A stretch of 64,000 nucleotides of DNA, from contig CM072919.1 in assembly GCA_037013685.1 (NCBI GenBank), positions 5,005,152-5,069,151 of the forward strand, in the 5' to 3' direction. Shown in pieces: positions 46,601 to 59,758 of this stretch. The position numbers and the translations under genes are program-made. Position 1 is the first letter of the stretch; each line of letters begins with the position of its first letter. The notes under the pieces were generated by a model. It was not told the DNA's origin, did no database searches, and was given only the letters and a program-made list of their open reading frames with translations. This DNA is from Acridotheres tristis (lineage: Eukaryota; Chordata; Aves; Passeriformes; Sturnidae).

Positions 46601-49600
46601 GGTGGCACTGGGTGGTTTTAAATTCCCTTCCAACCCGAAGTGCAGTTCCACGAGGAGCCTGCAGGGACTCACCGGACAGATGAGGGACACTCGGACACCG
46701 GTGGTGGCGATTTCACTGTCGGGGTCCAGGCGTAGCTTCTCTTTCACTGCAGGCAGAGCAGAAGACACAACGTTTAACAAAACTCAGCCCTTGGCAGCAC
46801 AGGGGAAGCAGCTCAGCCCAGCCCTGGGGTGTGTGTGGATCATTTTCCCTGCCAGGGAGGGAATGAGCACGTGGATTCCTGGGCATGGTGAGGTTTATTC
46901 CCTCCTGAGCTCTGTGGCAGCAGGATGGGGGGAAATGTCTCCCCACGGGCACTTCCAGTTCAGAGCAAGTCCCCCAAAAGTGAGCAAACTGAGAGGGGAA
47001 ACACATCCCATCCTTTTTCCATCAGGTCGTCCTGAGCAATGTCTCAGCATTGCTGGGCTGCCACTCCTCAGCCTCTGTGCTGGCCACCTCCTTCATTCCA
47101 GAACATTCCACGGGAACCAGAACAGGCCCAGAGGTACCCAGGCAAACAGCTCAGAGCAAGGCAGCCATGCAAAACCAGGCACAGCAGCCACCCAGCACAG
47201 GCCTGGGAAGAATCAGATGTTTCAGGAAGGAGGAATCCTGCCCCTGCTTCTGCAGCCTGAAAGGAAAAGCCAGAGGAGCAGCAGGGAAACCAAAGCAAGC
47301 AGCAGATGGGCAGGTCCCACATCAAGGTGCAAAAATCAACCAAACGAGCTTTGAACTGCTCCCCCAAGTCCTGAGGAGGAGCTGCTGCTCCCACTGGTGT
47401 CTGCAACTGCCTCTGACACTTCCATCACTGTTTTTCTTTGGAGCAAGTGAACCATTTCTCTTGACCTTTTCAGATCATAACAAGATGTCTCCAGACAATG
47501 AGGCTACATGCAGCTCTGCAACACCCAGCTTTAATTAGAGAGTGACTTCTCAGATGTGAAATTCCCAGGAGATTACAAGATTTGGGCTTGTTTTCCTCAC
47601 ATTAGGAGCCTTTTCATCCAAGCTTAATTTTTTATGAAGTTCTTTGTCAGAGCCTTCTCTGTGCATCAATTACTGGGAGACACGGGAAGGAGAATTTCCT
47701 AGGATCTCCTCATCAGGGTTTTGGATCCAAAGCCACGATCTGTTCTCAGATAATGTTCCTGTATTAACTTCTACAGAATTGTATGCAAAGGAAGATGAGT
47801 CAGCAGTGAGATGTGACTGAAGCCAAAGGGCAGCTTCAGTGACAGGGAATTATTTGCAGAGCAGACCAGAGCTAGAAAAGCAAAGTTTAGGAGCTCCTCA
47901 GGTTGGCCAGTTCTGGATATCCAAATAACTTCCCAGTATGAAAACACAAAGGAGCTGAAATAAGACATTGCTCTTATTTGGTTTTATTTAAAGTCACCAA
48001 ATACAACTGATCCCTGCCCAAAATCCAGGTGCCTGCAGGTTGGATTCACCTGGAATCATCCATCACCTTCCCTGTGAACTACAATCCACCTCCAAGACTG
48101 ACAGGCTGAGGAAGTTCAGCCTGGAGAAGAGAAGGTTGAGTGGAGACCTCCCAGCAGCATTCCAGCCCCTGGAAGGGCTCCAGGGATGCTGGAAAGAGGC
48201 TCTTCATCAGGAAATGGAGTGACAGGATAAGGGAAATGGCTTGAAGAGGGGAAAAATTGAGGTGAAGATGTGCAGGAGAAATTCCTGACTGTGAGGGTGG
48301 GCAGGCCCTGGCACAGAGTGCCCAGAGCAGCTGTGGCTGTCCCTGGATCCCTGGAATGTCCAAGGCCAGGCTGGACAGGGCTTGGAGCAGCCTGGGACAG
48401 TGGGAGATGTCCCTGGCCATGGCAGGGGTGGCACTGGATGGGATTTAAGGTCCTTCCAACCCAAACTATGCTGGGATTCTCTGACAGTTTCTTATCCTTG
48501 GGAAGAGTTCTCCAGGATCTGGACAGTTTTAAAGACCATCAGGATCCCAGGCAGAACTAAACAGTGAGAAGATTTTTTTCCAGCAACATGAAAAATCGGG
48601 AATCTTCCACACTCGTGAACTTCAAGTCAGATTCCACCTTGGAAAGGCAATTTCCCCTCATTTCCAGTAAAGTTTTACATGCACCTCATACCAGGAGGAT
48701 TTACCTGAGTGGTTTGGGATAAGCATCTCTTCTCTGCAGCTCTCAAGGCATATCAAAGTGCTGCTGGTGACATCCCACTGCCACCCCAAGGACTCCCAGG
48801 GCAGCAGGACATTGTCACCAGGATCCCTCGCTCCAGAAATGTCCTTTGGAAATCTCAAGGATGAATGCTGCTCATACTGACCCAGGTCGAAGGCATGAAG
48901 CCCCTCCAGCCACAACGACACGGGCACGACACGAACCTGGCACAAATCCTAAATCCAACTACAGAGCTGCCACCAGAACCACGGCTTGGGGGGTGACCTC
49001 CCACGACTCACACACAGCTCAGCAAGTCTGTTCAGATAAAAAGTGGGGTTGATAGAGCTGCAGGGAAGCACAGCTGTGAGTGGTGGTGGTGGATATTCCC
49101 CAGCAAGGCTGCAGCCAGGCCCTTCCAGAGCCACTCACCCAGTGCTTTGCAGAGCTCCGGGTGTTTGATGCCGATGGTTTTCAACCTCTGCAGCAGCTCT
49201 GCTGAGGTCATCTGCCGCACCAGGTACAGCCCCACCGAGTAGCTCTGGGGAAAGAGGGAGCAGAGGATGAGGAGGCTGCTCTGCAGGGGCTGCCTGGGCA
49301 GCTCTGGGGGCTCTCCCTGGGCCTCTCACCTTGCCATAGTTGCCCCAGGTGACCGTGATGCGGTTGGTGGCTGCAGACAGGTACATGAGGTGGGTGAGGT
49401 TGATGGGTCTGCAGGGCCTCTTGGGTTCCACCCCGGGTTTGTTTGAGGGGTAGTAGCCCTAGAGCAGGAAGATTAAATGGAGAGATTTATTTTTTTAACT
49501 CAAGGTACATCTGTTGATCAGCTCCATTAAATTCCACTCGGGTCTCAGGGATGGGGGGAGGAAAGGAACTGAATACAGCTGGAGCACAAAGTAAACAGGA

Positions 49601-52600
49601 TCGAGCTTTTATACACAACAGCTCATTACCAACACGGCTAATCCATAAAGAAATTAGCTTCAAACTAAGCAGTGCACTTCCAGGAAAGCAATTTCCCTCC
49701 AAACTGCACACGTTTCCCCCCCAGATGTGCCCCCCAAGCCCCGGTGCTCACCGGCACGGAGCAGTAGCTGTGGTTCACCTTGACGGCGATGTTGGGAGGG
49801 TACTGGTCCTCCTGGGGGCAGCTGGTGTCTGTGTAGCAAATTCTGGGCAGAAAGGACACATCCCATAATATCCCAACACTCTGCACATCCCCAGCTCCCA
49901 TCCCAATCCCAATCCCTGCTCCCTCGGCAGAGCCCAGTCCAGGTGAGGCTCTGCTGTTCCCGCTCCAGGTTCAAAAGTGGAGTTTTAAGATGCTCCCGTG
50001 AGCAAAAAGTTCACTGGGAATTCTCTCTGGAGCCATGAAATCCAGCTTGGAACTTGCTGGGTTGTGCTGGAACGTTCCCTCCTCCCCTGCTCTGCCCCTG
50101 ATGTTCAATGAAGCCAGCCCAGACCTACCTGAGCACCACCTGAACCGATTTCACACCGGGTTGCAACTCCCTGGGAAATGAAAGAACAGAAACTTCAAAT
50201 TAATTATGCAAAAAAAAAAAAAAATCCCTACCCCCCAAAAAAATCACCCAAACCAGCTGCCAGACTCAAGAACTTTAGTTGCTCCTAATTTTTTTTATAG
50301 ACTTTTAAAAAATTACCTCACAGAACTTTATTTAAATTGTACAATTCCCCCTGCAAATATCAATGGTCCTGTAATTATTATTTTTTTTTCCTGATGCACC
50401 AACCTACAGCTTTGCTCTGGGTTTTTAAAACTCTTCAGGTGCCTTCTGGTGATTTGTGAGAATTTATAAAAACTGGGTTTTAAGGTCAGGTTTACCTGAC
50501 AGTGCTCAAGATTCTCTGTGTTTAATTATTCAGCTGAAGCTGCTCATGCAAACCAAGGGACTGAATATTAAGGTCCCAGTGTGAATATTGCAACCTCCAT
50601 CAGGGCTATTCCTGCCAGGATTTTAACTGGAATCAGGAAAGGAATGGAATACACAACAAAGAAAGACTATTTTTTTGGTTATTTTGCCTCCTGGTAATAT
50701 TTCCTCCAGCTCTTTATGATAAACATTTATAAAGGTTTTATGTTGAATTTTTGGAGGAATTCTTCTGCATGAAGGGAGCAGGTCAGCCAGGAGGAAACCT
50801 CCCTGCCTGCACTGCCAGCTCTGAGGAGAGGCTTTGTTTGAGTCAAAAGTTGCATTTGACAGAGGTCAGGGTAAATCCTAATCCCGATGTTTTCCTGGGG
50901 CAGCTCCTGCAGCCTCCTCCCCACCAAGGAAGGTCCTTTCAGATGCAAACTGCCTCACACTCTGCCTTTTGAACCTGCCCGGCAAAGGGAAGGCTGCAGA
51001 CACTCAGAGCACAGAATTTAGGTCATCCACGATTTCATTCCCCCTTTTCCTGCCCATCCCAGAGGGAGGTGAGAGCAGCACGAGTGAAAATGAAGGAGCT
51101 GCACGGGTGAATTTGCAGCTCCCACTCCCCCCCAGAGCTCTGTGCCTTCCATGAGGAGCAGCCTGGTGTGTGCTCACACCAATCCTGTGCTCCCTTGCAC
51201 AGAACAAAACCTTCCACAGGCAAGGGAACACAGAGGAATTGTGGAATTCTGCAGCTGCATTTTCTTGGATTGGTTTAATAACCAGCGAGGAGTACCTGGA
51301 ATTTCTGATCAGCTCCACTTGTCTTGGTGTTAATGCAAAAATGCACGGACTTTCCTGAAGCTTCTCATTATTCTGTGGAACTGAGGAGGGAAGGGAAGAG
51401 TGTCCATCAAACTGAGCACGAGGTGATTGTTATGCTCTGTTTATCTCCAAGTCTTGTCTTCTCCCACACCCCACAATTCCAGTTTTCACCTGTTTTGGTA
51501 ATTCTGCTTGGATTAAGAGCTTTGCTCATTTATTGCTGTCATGGTTTAGGAACCAGTCTTAAAGTTGCAGAATTTAATATTCAACACCAACAGAACAGAC
51601 GATTTGGGGATGTAGGCATCACACAGTCACCCCAAGACAATTGCTCACTCTTCAGTACAACCAGCACAGGATTGGATTTGATTTATCTCTTTTTCTTTTT
51701 AAAATTATTTATTATTTTTCCTCCCCTCAAATAATTCAAGAGCCATCAGTGGTGTCACAGTGTGACCACATCCTCAAGAGGCCCAAGACGAGACCTGAGC
51801 CTGACACAAAAAGCCCAAAACCAACCAGACTGAGCAGGAGGGTTCTGCAAAAGAAAGAAAACAACCCTAGCAACAAAAAAAAGATTAGCTCAGATAATAA
51901 AAAAGCAACACAAAAAGCAGCTGGAAGAGACAAAACACGACTTCCAACCCCCTGACCTTGAGGGTGGGACAGCAGCTCACCCTCAGAGAGGCTTAACAAG
52001 AACCCAGCATTAACTGTGGCCTTTTGCACACTGATAATTTTAAGATCAAGTGCATTTAATGTGGGGAAAATGAAGCTTGAGACGTGGGAAACTTTGGTTG
52101 CAACCTTTACTTCAACCCAAACATGTTTTATTTTCACTTTTGTGCCTCTAAAGCAAAGTTCAGACCCTGAGCTGCTGAAAGCCACGGGAGGAACACAAAG
52201 AGGAAATGCTAAAACGGTTTTAAAATAAAATCATTTAGCAAGAATTGAGTGTTTCTATTGCATGGTAGCTCAAAGCCAACGGGATTTCAGAGGTAGGAAA
52301 ATGCATTTTGTATGAAAAAGAGATGAGGGAAGGATAAAACCTCAGCAGCTCTTGGAAGACCTGGTGACAACCTGGGTCACTCCAGGTGCTTCCCCTTGGT
52401 CCCTTTTCTGCTTTGAAAATGCAAATGCAGCTTGCAAAAATAAGTTCTGAAAGTAAGAGTCAAGATATATATTCATGGAACTTTTGTTGAATTCCAGTTT
52501 CCATCCAAATATCTCCTGACAGAAACGACCAGCAGAAAATCAAGCATTTCACGAGGTATTTTCAGCAAGTGATGATTGACAGGGACAATAACAAAAAGTA

Positions 52601-55600
52601 ATTTTAATGTTTCTGATTAAAAAACTGCCCCTAAACTGAGTCCTGCTGATTGTTCAGCCACACAAAGACAAAGCAAACCTGATGAGGAAAAGTGAGAAGC
52701 TGCTCACGGTTTATTTTGCATTTCTATCAGCTCCCTCTTCCTTTAGACAACAATTAAATTGCTGCTGGAAAAGAAACCCAAAAGCTGAGAGGTGCAAGCT
52801 CGGGGCACCTGATCAGGTGTGAGAAACATCTGCTGGTGCCCAGCTGCTCCTGGCTCCACAGAAACCTCAGGCAGCAGCAGGAAAATCAGCCAGGAAGGCT
52901 CCAGGGGCCAGGGGAGAGACTGATTTTAATGAGCAGGGGACATTTAATGGCAACCCAGAACAAAATCTGGTAATCCCAGGGAGTGTATCCAGGCTCTTCT
53001 GTCTCTGGATGCTTCCAACTCTTGGGAGATTTGTTTTCCTTCAAAATCCCACATTGGAATTGCTGACTAACACACATTGAGCACTGAACAAACCATTCCC
53101 CACACAATTATAACGTTTGAGCTTGACTCTGTCACCACTCAGCTGTTTTGTCACAGCATTAATGCCTTCAAATGAAGAAGAAATTATAGAAAATCTGACT
53201 AATTAGTCCTTTTTCTTTTTGTTGCTGCACAATCTCATCTTTGCCTATTTTTTTCCTGCAAGCCACAACAAATATCTTTTCATCATAGCCAGACCAGCTC
53301 AAGTTGTAGAATCATTTGGTAGAGAATTCTGACATTACCACATGAATTTATGAGACACTCAGCAGAACACAGCTTCTCTGGCCACAGTGAATTTGCTATC
53401 AGACCATTCCATTTAACATCAGTTAACAACATTCTTTGTTTCTTCAAACTAAAATAATGACAAATCAGTCTCCACACCTCAGGGAAATGCTCTTCTTCCA
53501 GTTTTACTGGTTACCTCCCCCCAAAACACACAGCACTACACACAAATAACTGTGACAAGCACAAAAAAAAAGTCAAAAATCCAGTCTGAGGTGTTGCCAC
53601 CCTCTTTTATCCATAGGATGCTTCAGGCCAGGGATTTTTAGTGCTAACAGCAGCATTAGTGTAGAATACAGCCCCAAAATCCATAGGAACCAAACAAGGT
53701 GGGCTTCCAAGTTCTACCCCAAAGTGTCACATTGCAGGTGTGAGGAGAATCCCAGGAGCACAGGATTTGGGTTGGGAGGGACCTGAAGGATCCATCCCAT
53801 AGGCAGGGACAACTTCCACTGTCCCAGGCTGCTCCAGCCTGGCCTTGGACACTTCCAGGGCAGCCACAGCTTCTCCTTCCCTGTGCCAGGGCCTCCTCAC
53901 CCTCACAGGGAAGAATTGCTCCCCAATATCCCATCTGAACCTCTCCTCTTTTAGCTGGAAAGCTCTCCCCCTTTCCCAGCACTCTCTCTGTGTGCAAAGT
54001 TGCTCTCTCTCTTTTATCAGCCACCTTAAGCACTGGCAAACCCAGAGACAAAAATCCCTCTGTAAATTCTGAGTTTGAGGGAAGAGAGGAGGGAAGAGAG
54101 GAGGGAAGGGAAGAGGGAAGAGAGGAGGGAAGAGAGAAGGGAAGAGAGAAGGGAAGAGAGAAGGGAAGAGAGAAGGGAAGAGAGGAGGGAGAGAAGGGAA
54201 GAGAGGAGGGAAGAGAGGAGGGAAGAGAGGAGGGAAGAGAGAAGGGAAGAGAGAAGGGAAGGGAAGAGAGAAGGGAAGGGAAGAGAGGAGAGAAGAGAGA
54301 GAGGAGAGAAGAATTCCCACCACCACATCCATCAACCTCCTGTACCACACGACTTCAGAAAAACAAAAACCCAAAACCCTTCCAAACCCAACTTCCTTCC
54401 CAACCACCAAAACCTCACCTAACTCTGTCGGCTTCAACAGCTCGTCCAGGGTGGTATAAAAGGGCAACTTCACCAAGCGAACCTCGGGCTTGGCGACTTT
54501 AGGGGGCAACCTGCCCAGTCCGTTCAGGTATTTCCCGTAGAGGGCAGGGTAGTCGATGTTGGTGGTGGGCAGAGTCCGGGGCACGGCGCTGCCGCGCTCG
54601 TAGGACGCGTGCAGGGCCAGCGGCTCCGCCCGGTGCGGCGCCCCCGCCGGCGGCTGCGCCACGTCCGAGCCCTTCTTGTTGTAGCGAGTCTCGTAGAGCT
54701 CCTTGATCTTCTTGAACACCTCGGGGCTGCAGTCAAACTGGACCAGCTGCAAAGCTCGGGTCACTAGTTCGTGTTTTAGTCCGCTTTTACTCCTGCCAAC
54801 AAAACCCAGCAACATCTGAAGATCTGAGACTCGGAAACTCATCACCATGTTCTGGGGGATAAAAAATTAAAAGATGTTCTCATAGTTATAAAAGGCAAAG
54901 GTTTAGTTCTTACTTTATAAGGTAAGATGTTAAAAAATTCCCCCTCAAAGAAAGACCCCCAAACCTGTCCAAAAACAGGCCCCAAACTTGTCCAAAAAAA
55001 CCCCACAAATCTCTCCAAAAACAGGCCCCAAACCTGTCCAAAAACAGGACCCAAATCTCTCCAAAAACAGGACCCAAACCTGTCCAAAAACAGGCCCCAA
55101 ACCTCTCCAAAAACAGGACCCAAACCTGTCCAAAAACAGGCCCCAAACCTGTCCAAAGACCCCAAATCTTTCCAAAAAAAAGCCCCCAAACCTGTCCAAA
55201 AAAAGCCCCCAAACCTGTCCAAACCCACTGCTGTCACCTGATTTTGGTTCCCATTTCTTGTCTGAGCAACGCAAACACAGAGATCACTCCCTGAAATATC
55301 ACCTAAATGACAAAACCACCAGCACTGTCATCAAACGACTCAAAAAATCACTCTGACAGATGCTAAGCGTCATCAGGAGTGACCTCAAAGTCTAAACCAA
55401 GAGGCCTCACTTGTGAAAGAGCTCATGAATTCCTTCACCAGCCTGAGGCATCCAAAATTCCCACAGAAACGTGGAAAACTTCATCCCAAACGGTGTCAGG
55501 GCAAGGCAGAGGAAGAAAATCAGTATGAGCTGGGTGAGGCTGAGGTGATGGATGGGAAAACCCCTCCAGAATCCTCCCTATATCCACAGGATCTTTAAAA

Positions 55601-57835
55601 AAAAGACACATTTTAGAGTATGGGATGATATTCAGATTATCAAAGAGAGCAGTGTGATCCCAGGAGAACAATGCCCAGCATTTCCCTGAGATCCCACCCT
55701 TGGTGTCACACTGTAATTATCAATTTCAGTGTCTGATAAGCAGCAAAGCCCAGCTCAGCCTTCCAAAATTCCCTCCCTGTGGAAGTTCAGGCCTGTAACT
55801 GAATAAAGGCCACAAGGCAACTTCCCATCAGAAACCTGAAATTGTCCCTGCTCAACCCACAGCTCCAGGTTGGGCATTTCAGTTCCCTAAACACCAAACA
55901 GCCTTAAAATGGAAACAAAAATAGATTATAAAGTACATGGGTTGGAAAATACCAGTTGCCCTGGAAATAAACTTGGTAGATATCCACATATATTCACTCC
56001 ACATCCTTCCTGGCTTGTGGGGAATATAGGAATTCAAGAAGGAACCTCGCTAAAAAAAAAAAATCCAGCGGCAAAGATCCAGCAGATATTCCCCAACCTC
56101 TACCCCACTCTTGAATTAATAATTAAAAAGAAAGCATAAAAGATAATCTAACAATCTTATCATTTCCTTGAATAAACCAGCTATAGATTTTTCTTTTTTT
56201 TTTTTAATTAAGAAAGCTACAACTGTTTCCAGAAACATTTCACATCCACTTTTGGATGTGTGGGAATTAGATGAGAGAGAAAATGCCATTTGATTTTCTC
56301 CTTTTCCCTTGCATATGTCATTTAATCTGGAAACCCAAAAGCTGTTATGTCACTGTCTGTAGTTAGAACTTCTGGGAGTCGTGATGAGTCCCAAAATATC
56401 CCTGATGAGGGGAAAAAAAGACTGATGAATAAAGAGGAGAGAAAAGATGTTTAATTGCCAGAAAGTCAGGATTTCAGAGCTCTGGATTCGTGGTGCTGCT
56501 CCAGACACCACCTGTGAAATCCTGGAGAAATCTACTTTGTGCCTCAAGTTTTCTTCAACTAAAACACAGAACCAGGATCATTAAGGTTGGGAAAGACCTC
56601 CAAGATCATCAAGCCTGATCAAATCCCACCAGGATCATTAAACTGTGTTAGGAAATGGGGAAGAGTGTTGTTCTCCCCGAGGGATTGGAGGATAAAAGGT
56701 GCATTTGGAAAGATAAATTCATCAAGACACAGCAGCAGGAGGCAGCAGGGCATCCCAGGAGCACTGGAGACAGGAATTCCTACTGTGGCAATTGCTCCTA
56801 GAGCACCTCACCCACGACTCTTGGGGTGGAAAGTGGAGCTGGAGCCCAGAGTTTCCATTTTGAAGGAATTAAGGCCCAGCAGGATGATGAGATTGGAGCA
56901 GCAACACAACAAGAAAGCCCAAACAAAGCAAAGCGAGGGCTCGATGTGCCCCGGGCGAGCAGGGAGAGCACATGGGCTGGCTGTTCCTCCTCCCAGGAAC
57001 CCTCGTGTGGGAACCTCTGGGGCCACCACGATGCCTGGCAAGCGCATTCCCCCCTCTGGAATTGCATGGGGAGGACACAGCACCCCCCAAAAAAAGCCTC
57101 TCCCAATGGGATTCCTGCGGCCATCCAGCCCCATCCCTGCCAAGGAGCCGGGGAACGCTTTCGCAGGGAACGGTTCCTTGTGAACACGTCCAGGGAACGC
57201 TCCCCGGCCGCCGCCGTTGCTCCTCAACCGCCCTGAGCACCGGCCGCTCCCCGGCTCCCACAGAACCGGGATCCCGAGGGAACGGGAAAAGCTCCCGCTC
57301 CCCTCAAGCGAGGCACAAACCGCCTTGGAAACATAACTCCGAGCATGGATGTGCTTCACCCCATCCCAGAGGGGCCCTGGGGCGGCCCCTGCCCCCCGGG
57401 CTCTGCCCGTCCCAGCGGCTCCCGGACCCCCGCCCGCCGGACACTCCGCACCGAGCCGCCCCACGCCCGGAGCGGGCAGCGGCACCGGGGTCGGGGGGCT
57501 CGGGGGCAGCGCCAGCGATCCTTAATCCTGGGAATCAGCGGGAGAGACCCGGCATGAGGGCAGCCCCGAGAAGGGCGGGCAGCACCGCGGGCCGGCCCAA
57601 TAAAACCCGGTTCGGCTCCGGGAGGTCCGGTGGGGGCTGCGGCCCTGAGGCCGGGGCGGGGCAGTCTCTGAGGTAAAAAGGCGAGAGGACGGCCCCGGAG
57701 CGCCGCCCCCGCGGTTCACAGCGCCGCCCCCCACCGTCCCCCCCGCGTCGGGAGCCGCCCGGTGCCGGCCGGGCCCCGCGGGCGGGGCGGCGGCGCCGCT
57801 TCCCTCACCTTCGCCTCCACCAGCTCCGCCGCCAT
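43647..57835 (-). CDS. PIAS4: PIAS4 (PIASy) SUMO E3 ligase
   Basis: Nuclear SP-RING SUMO E3 ligase and transcription co-regulator. Eleven coding exons: 57809-57835, 54419-54851, 51296-51380, 50129-50170, 49752-49842, 49330-49458, 49139-49244, 46673-46746, 46052-46212, 44240-44370 and 43647-43852. All have GT/AG borders and compatible phases, giving 494 residues against 510 in human. The start is MAAELVEAK, at an AAGATGGCGGC context. The SAP domain (about 10-50) carries the LQMLL motif. The PINIT region includes [12 protein letters not shown]. The SP-RING (about 339-382) has Cys339, Cys344, His346, Cys349, Cys367 and Cys370 ([17 protein letters not shown]). The tail has a SUMO-interacting motif [13 protein letters not shown] (451 on) and an acidic run. 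The small difference from mammals is a shorter Gly/Ser linker before that motif. Confidence 0.97.
43885..44200 (+). mobile_element. CR1-like LINE fragment
   Basis: Sense CR1 in the last PIAS4 intron, antisense to the gene: ggatggagggacaggacaca, gcccaaggccaggctggaca and cttccaacccaaccc in order. Confidence 0.9.
46375..46645 (+). mobile_element. CR1-like LINE fragment
   Basis: Same family and orientation: gggctccaggagagctggag, gggaaggaattcctggctgt and ggtgtccctgccatggcagg. It starts about 160 bp upstream, in transcript terms, of the SP-RING exon. Confidence 0.9.
46747..49138 (-). other. PIAS4: PIAS4 intron between exons 7 and 8
   Basis: Unique, moderately A/T-rich DNA apart from the CR1 copy at 48095-48485. 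No RNA gene or hidden exon was found. Confidence 0.7.
48095..48485 (+). mobile_element. CR1-like LINE fragment
   Basis: Longest CR1 copy here by continuous match. It runs from 'agactgacaggctgaggaag' and 'gagaagagaaggttgagtgg' through the standard blocks to ggtccttccaacccaaacta and 'gggattctctga'. Confidence 0.92.
53755..53985 (-). mobile_element. CR1-like LINE fragment
   Basis: Antisense CR1: 'ggatttgggttgggagggac', ccactgtcccaggctgctcc and cacagggaagaattgctccc. Confidence 0.88.
54075..54312. repeat. Purine-rich GGAAGAGA tract
   Basis: About 240 bp of uninterrupted A/G on the plus strand (gaggagggaagagagaaggg modules), with mirror-symmetric stretches. In the PIAS4 transcript it is polypyrimidine and begins about 105 nt after the exon 2 donor. 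Confidence 0.95.
54955..55225. repeat. Minisatellite with CCTGT...ACAGG hairpins
   Basis: Units of about 26 bp around cctgtccaaaaacaggcccc, each a 5-bp stem with a short loop. It ends about 100 bp from the PIAS4 exon 2 acceptor on the intronic side. Confidence 0.93.
56575..56640 (-). mobile_element. CR1-like 3' end remnant
   Basis: 'aggatcattaaggttgggaa' and 'gacctccaagatcatcaagc' resemble the antisense retroelement 3' end common in birds. Too short to assign a subfamily. Confidence 0.45.
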
Positions 57836-58260
57836 CTTGGGCCTCCAGCGTCCACCGCGCCGGGCGCCGCCGCCGGGTCACGTGACTCCCCCGCGCCGGG
57901 GGAGGGCGTGGCCGCTCCGCGAGCGCCGCCCAATCAGCGCGCGCGCTTCCCTCTCCGAGGCCACGCCCCTGAGCCACGCCCCGACAGGCCACGCCTCCCC
58001 GGGAGTCTTAAAGGAGCCGCGCTCCCCGAACCGGGGACGCACCGGAGGAACGGCGGCGGGGGCGGGGATGGAGGCGGCCCCGCGGGCACTGCGGGAAGGG
58101 CAGTGGGTGGGTGGGCAGGAGGTGGGTGCTGCCCCCAAGATGGCGGCAGGTGGATGCCCCAGGGCAGAGTAGGGCCCGGTGGGCTCGACCCGAGGCTCCG
58201 CCGCTGTCTCGAAGCCCTGCGGGGCTCCCGGAGGAGGTAGAGCGCTCTGGGAGAGGAGGG
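57540..58260 (-). promoter_or_regulatory. PIAS4: PIAS4 CpG-island promoter
   Basis: CpG-dense DNA around the first PIAS4 exon. A CCAAT motif lies at 57930-57934, about 95 bp upstream of the ATG. The start codon itself sits in a YY1-type AAGATGGCGGC. A second such motif, on the plus strand, is at 58136-58147. No TATA box was seen. Confidence 0.7.
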
Positions 58261-59200
58261 ATGGGGAATGGTCCCGGTGCTCCGGTTCCCGGGGAAGGTA
58301 GGGCCAGGGAGGGAGGACTGCTCCCCAAAATTTTCTCTGTGGCAGTAATGTCCCAGAGACCCCCAGCTCTAGGACAGGGTGGGATTGTTGGGGGGTCTGT
58401 GCAGGGCCAGGGGTTGGACTGGGTGATTTTTGGGTAACTCCAGCGTTTGGGGTGAAACGATGCACTGGGAGAGGTTTTCCAGCACTTTCCTCTCCTTGCC
58501 ATCAACCCCACGTACTAATTAAACAAAAAGGCAATTAACAGTTTCTCAGGAAGAGCAGGATGTTAATCAGGTTTCCCAGTTTTCCCTCCTAGGCTGGCAA
58601 AAGCCAAGCTTGGTGCTAAAAATCCAGCAGATTGCTATGGAAACCCCAAAGGCCGATAATTCATCCTGTCACGGTGGGAGAGCCGGGCCCAAATCCATCC
58701 TGGCTGGAGCTTCATGGCCGTCCTGCCTGTCCCTGCCTCACACAGGGATATGGGAATGTGCTGGGAATTTGGGAGCTGCCGGCGAGGTGATGGGGGGATT
58801 AAGGCTGGGAGAATTGGGATTGTTCAGCCTAGAGAAGAGAAGCTTTGGGGTGACCTCATTGCGGCCTTCAGGATCTGAAGGGACCCCACAAGAAACATTG
58901 TGAGAGACTTATGGACAAGGGATGGAGGGACAGGACACAGGGAATTGCTTCCCACTGGCAGAGGGCAGGGATGGATGGGACATTGGGATGGAATTCTTCC
59001 CTGGGAGGGTGGGCAGGCCCTGGCACAGGGTGCCCAGAGCAGCTGTGGCTGCCCCTGGATCCCTGACAGTGCCCAAGGCCAGGCTGAAAAGGGCTTGGAG
59101 CAGCCTGTGACAGTGGAAAGTGTCCCCGCCATGGCAGGGGTGGCACTGGATGTTCCTCCGTGTCCCTCCCCACCCAAAGCGTTCCATGACTCCATGGTTT
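58261..59200. other. PIAS4-EEF2 head-to-head spacer
   Basis: Unique DNA up to about 58800, then a CR1 copy. No coding potential with splice support. Confidence 0.6.
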
Positions 59201-59205
59201 TTGAG
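58800..59205 (+). mobile_element. CR1-like LINE fragment
   Basis: Sense copy from 'ggctgggagaattgggattg' through ggatggagggacaggacaca and gcccaaggccaggctgaaaa to 'gcgttccatgactccatgg' at its 3' tail. Confidence 0.9.
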
Positions 59206-59758
59206 CGCTCTAACGCACAGGGACGGCTCCAGGACATCCCCGTGACACCGGGGCCGGGGTGGGGGTCAGGCCGGTGCCGCTCCCGGTGCCCCCGCGCTCC
59301 TCCCCGCCGGCAGGGGGCGCTGCAGCACCGCCCCTCCCGGTGCATGCGCACTGCGCGCACCCTGCGGGACCGGGCCGGACTCACCGGTGCCCGGGACCGC
59401 TGCCCGCCACCGGGCTCGGCCCTACCGCCTTCTCCTAATGGCCGAGCCCCCGTGCTCGCCTGCCACTCGGTGATACCGCTCCAAGGGCGGCCTCACCAAC
59501 CCCGGTACCCCGGGCCGGTTCTCACACCGGCAGCGGGAGAGGCAGACTTCTCCCCACGCTGCAGCCCGGGCGGGGCGGGGCCGTCCCTGCCGGTCGCTGT
59601 CCCCCCGGTGTCGCCTCGCTGTAGTCCCGGTGCAGCCGCGGTGACACCCACGTGGTGCCGGCGAGACGGAACAGCCTCCGGACCATAGAGCGCGCGGGAC
59701 AGAGCGGCGCGGCCGCGCACGCGCTCGGCGCAGACCCCGCCCTTCAACGGCGCCGCCC

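Larger units (their letters stand above)
51381..54418 (-). other. PIAS4: PIAS4 intron between exons 2 and 3
   Basis: About 3 kb, the most ordinary A/T-balanced stretch in the window. It carries one CR1 copy and the purine-rich tract next to the exon 2 donor. No RNA gene recognised. Confidence 0.7.
54852..57808 (-). other. PIAS4: PIAS4 first intron
   Basis: Contains the repeat at 54955-55225 and a CR1-like remnant at about 56575-56640. The end nearest exon 1 (57180 onward) becomes very GC-rich as part of the promoter island. Confidence 0.7.
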
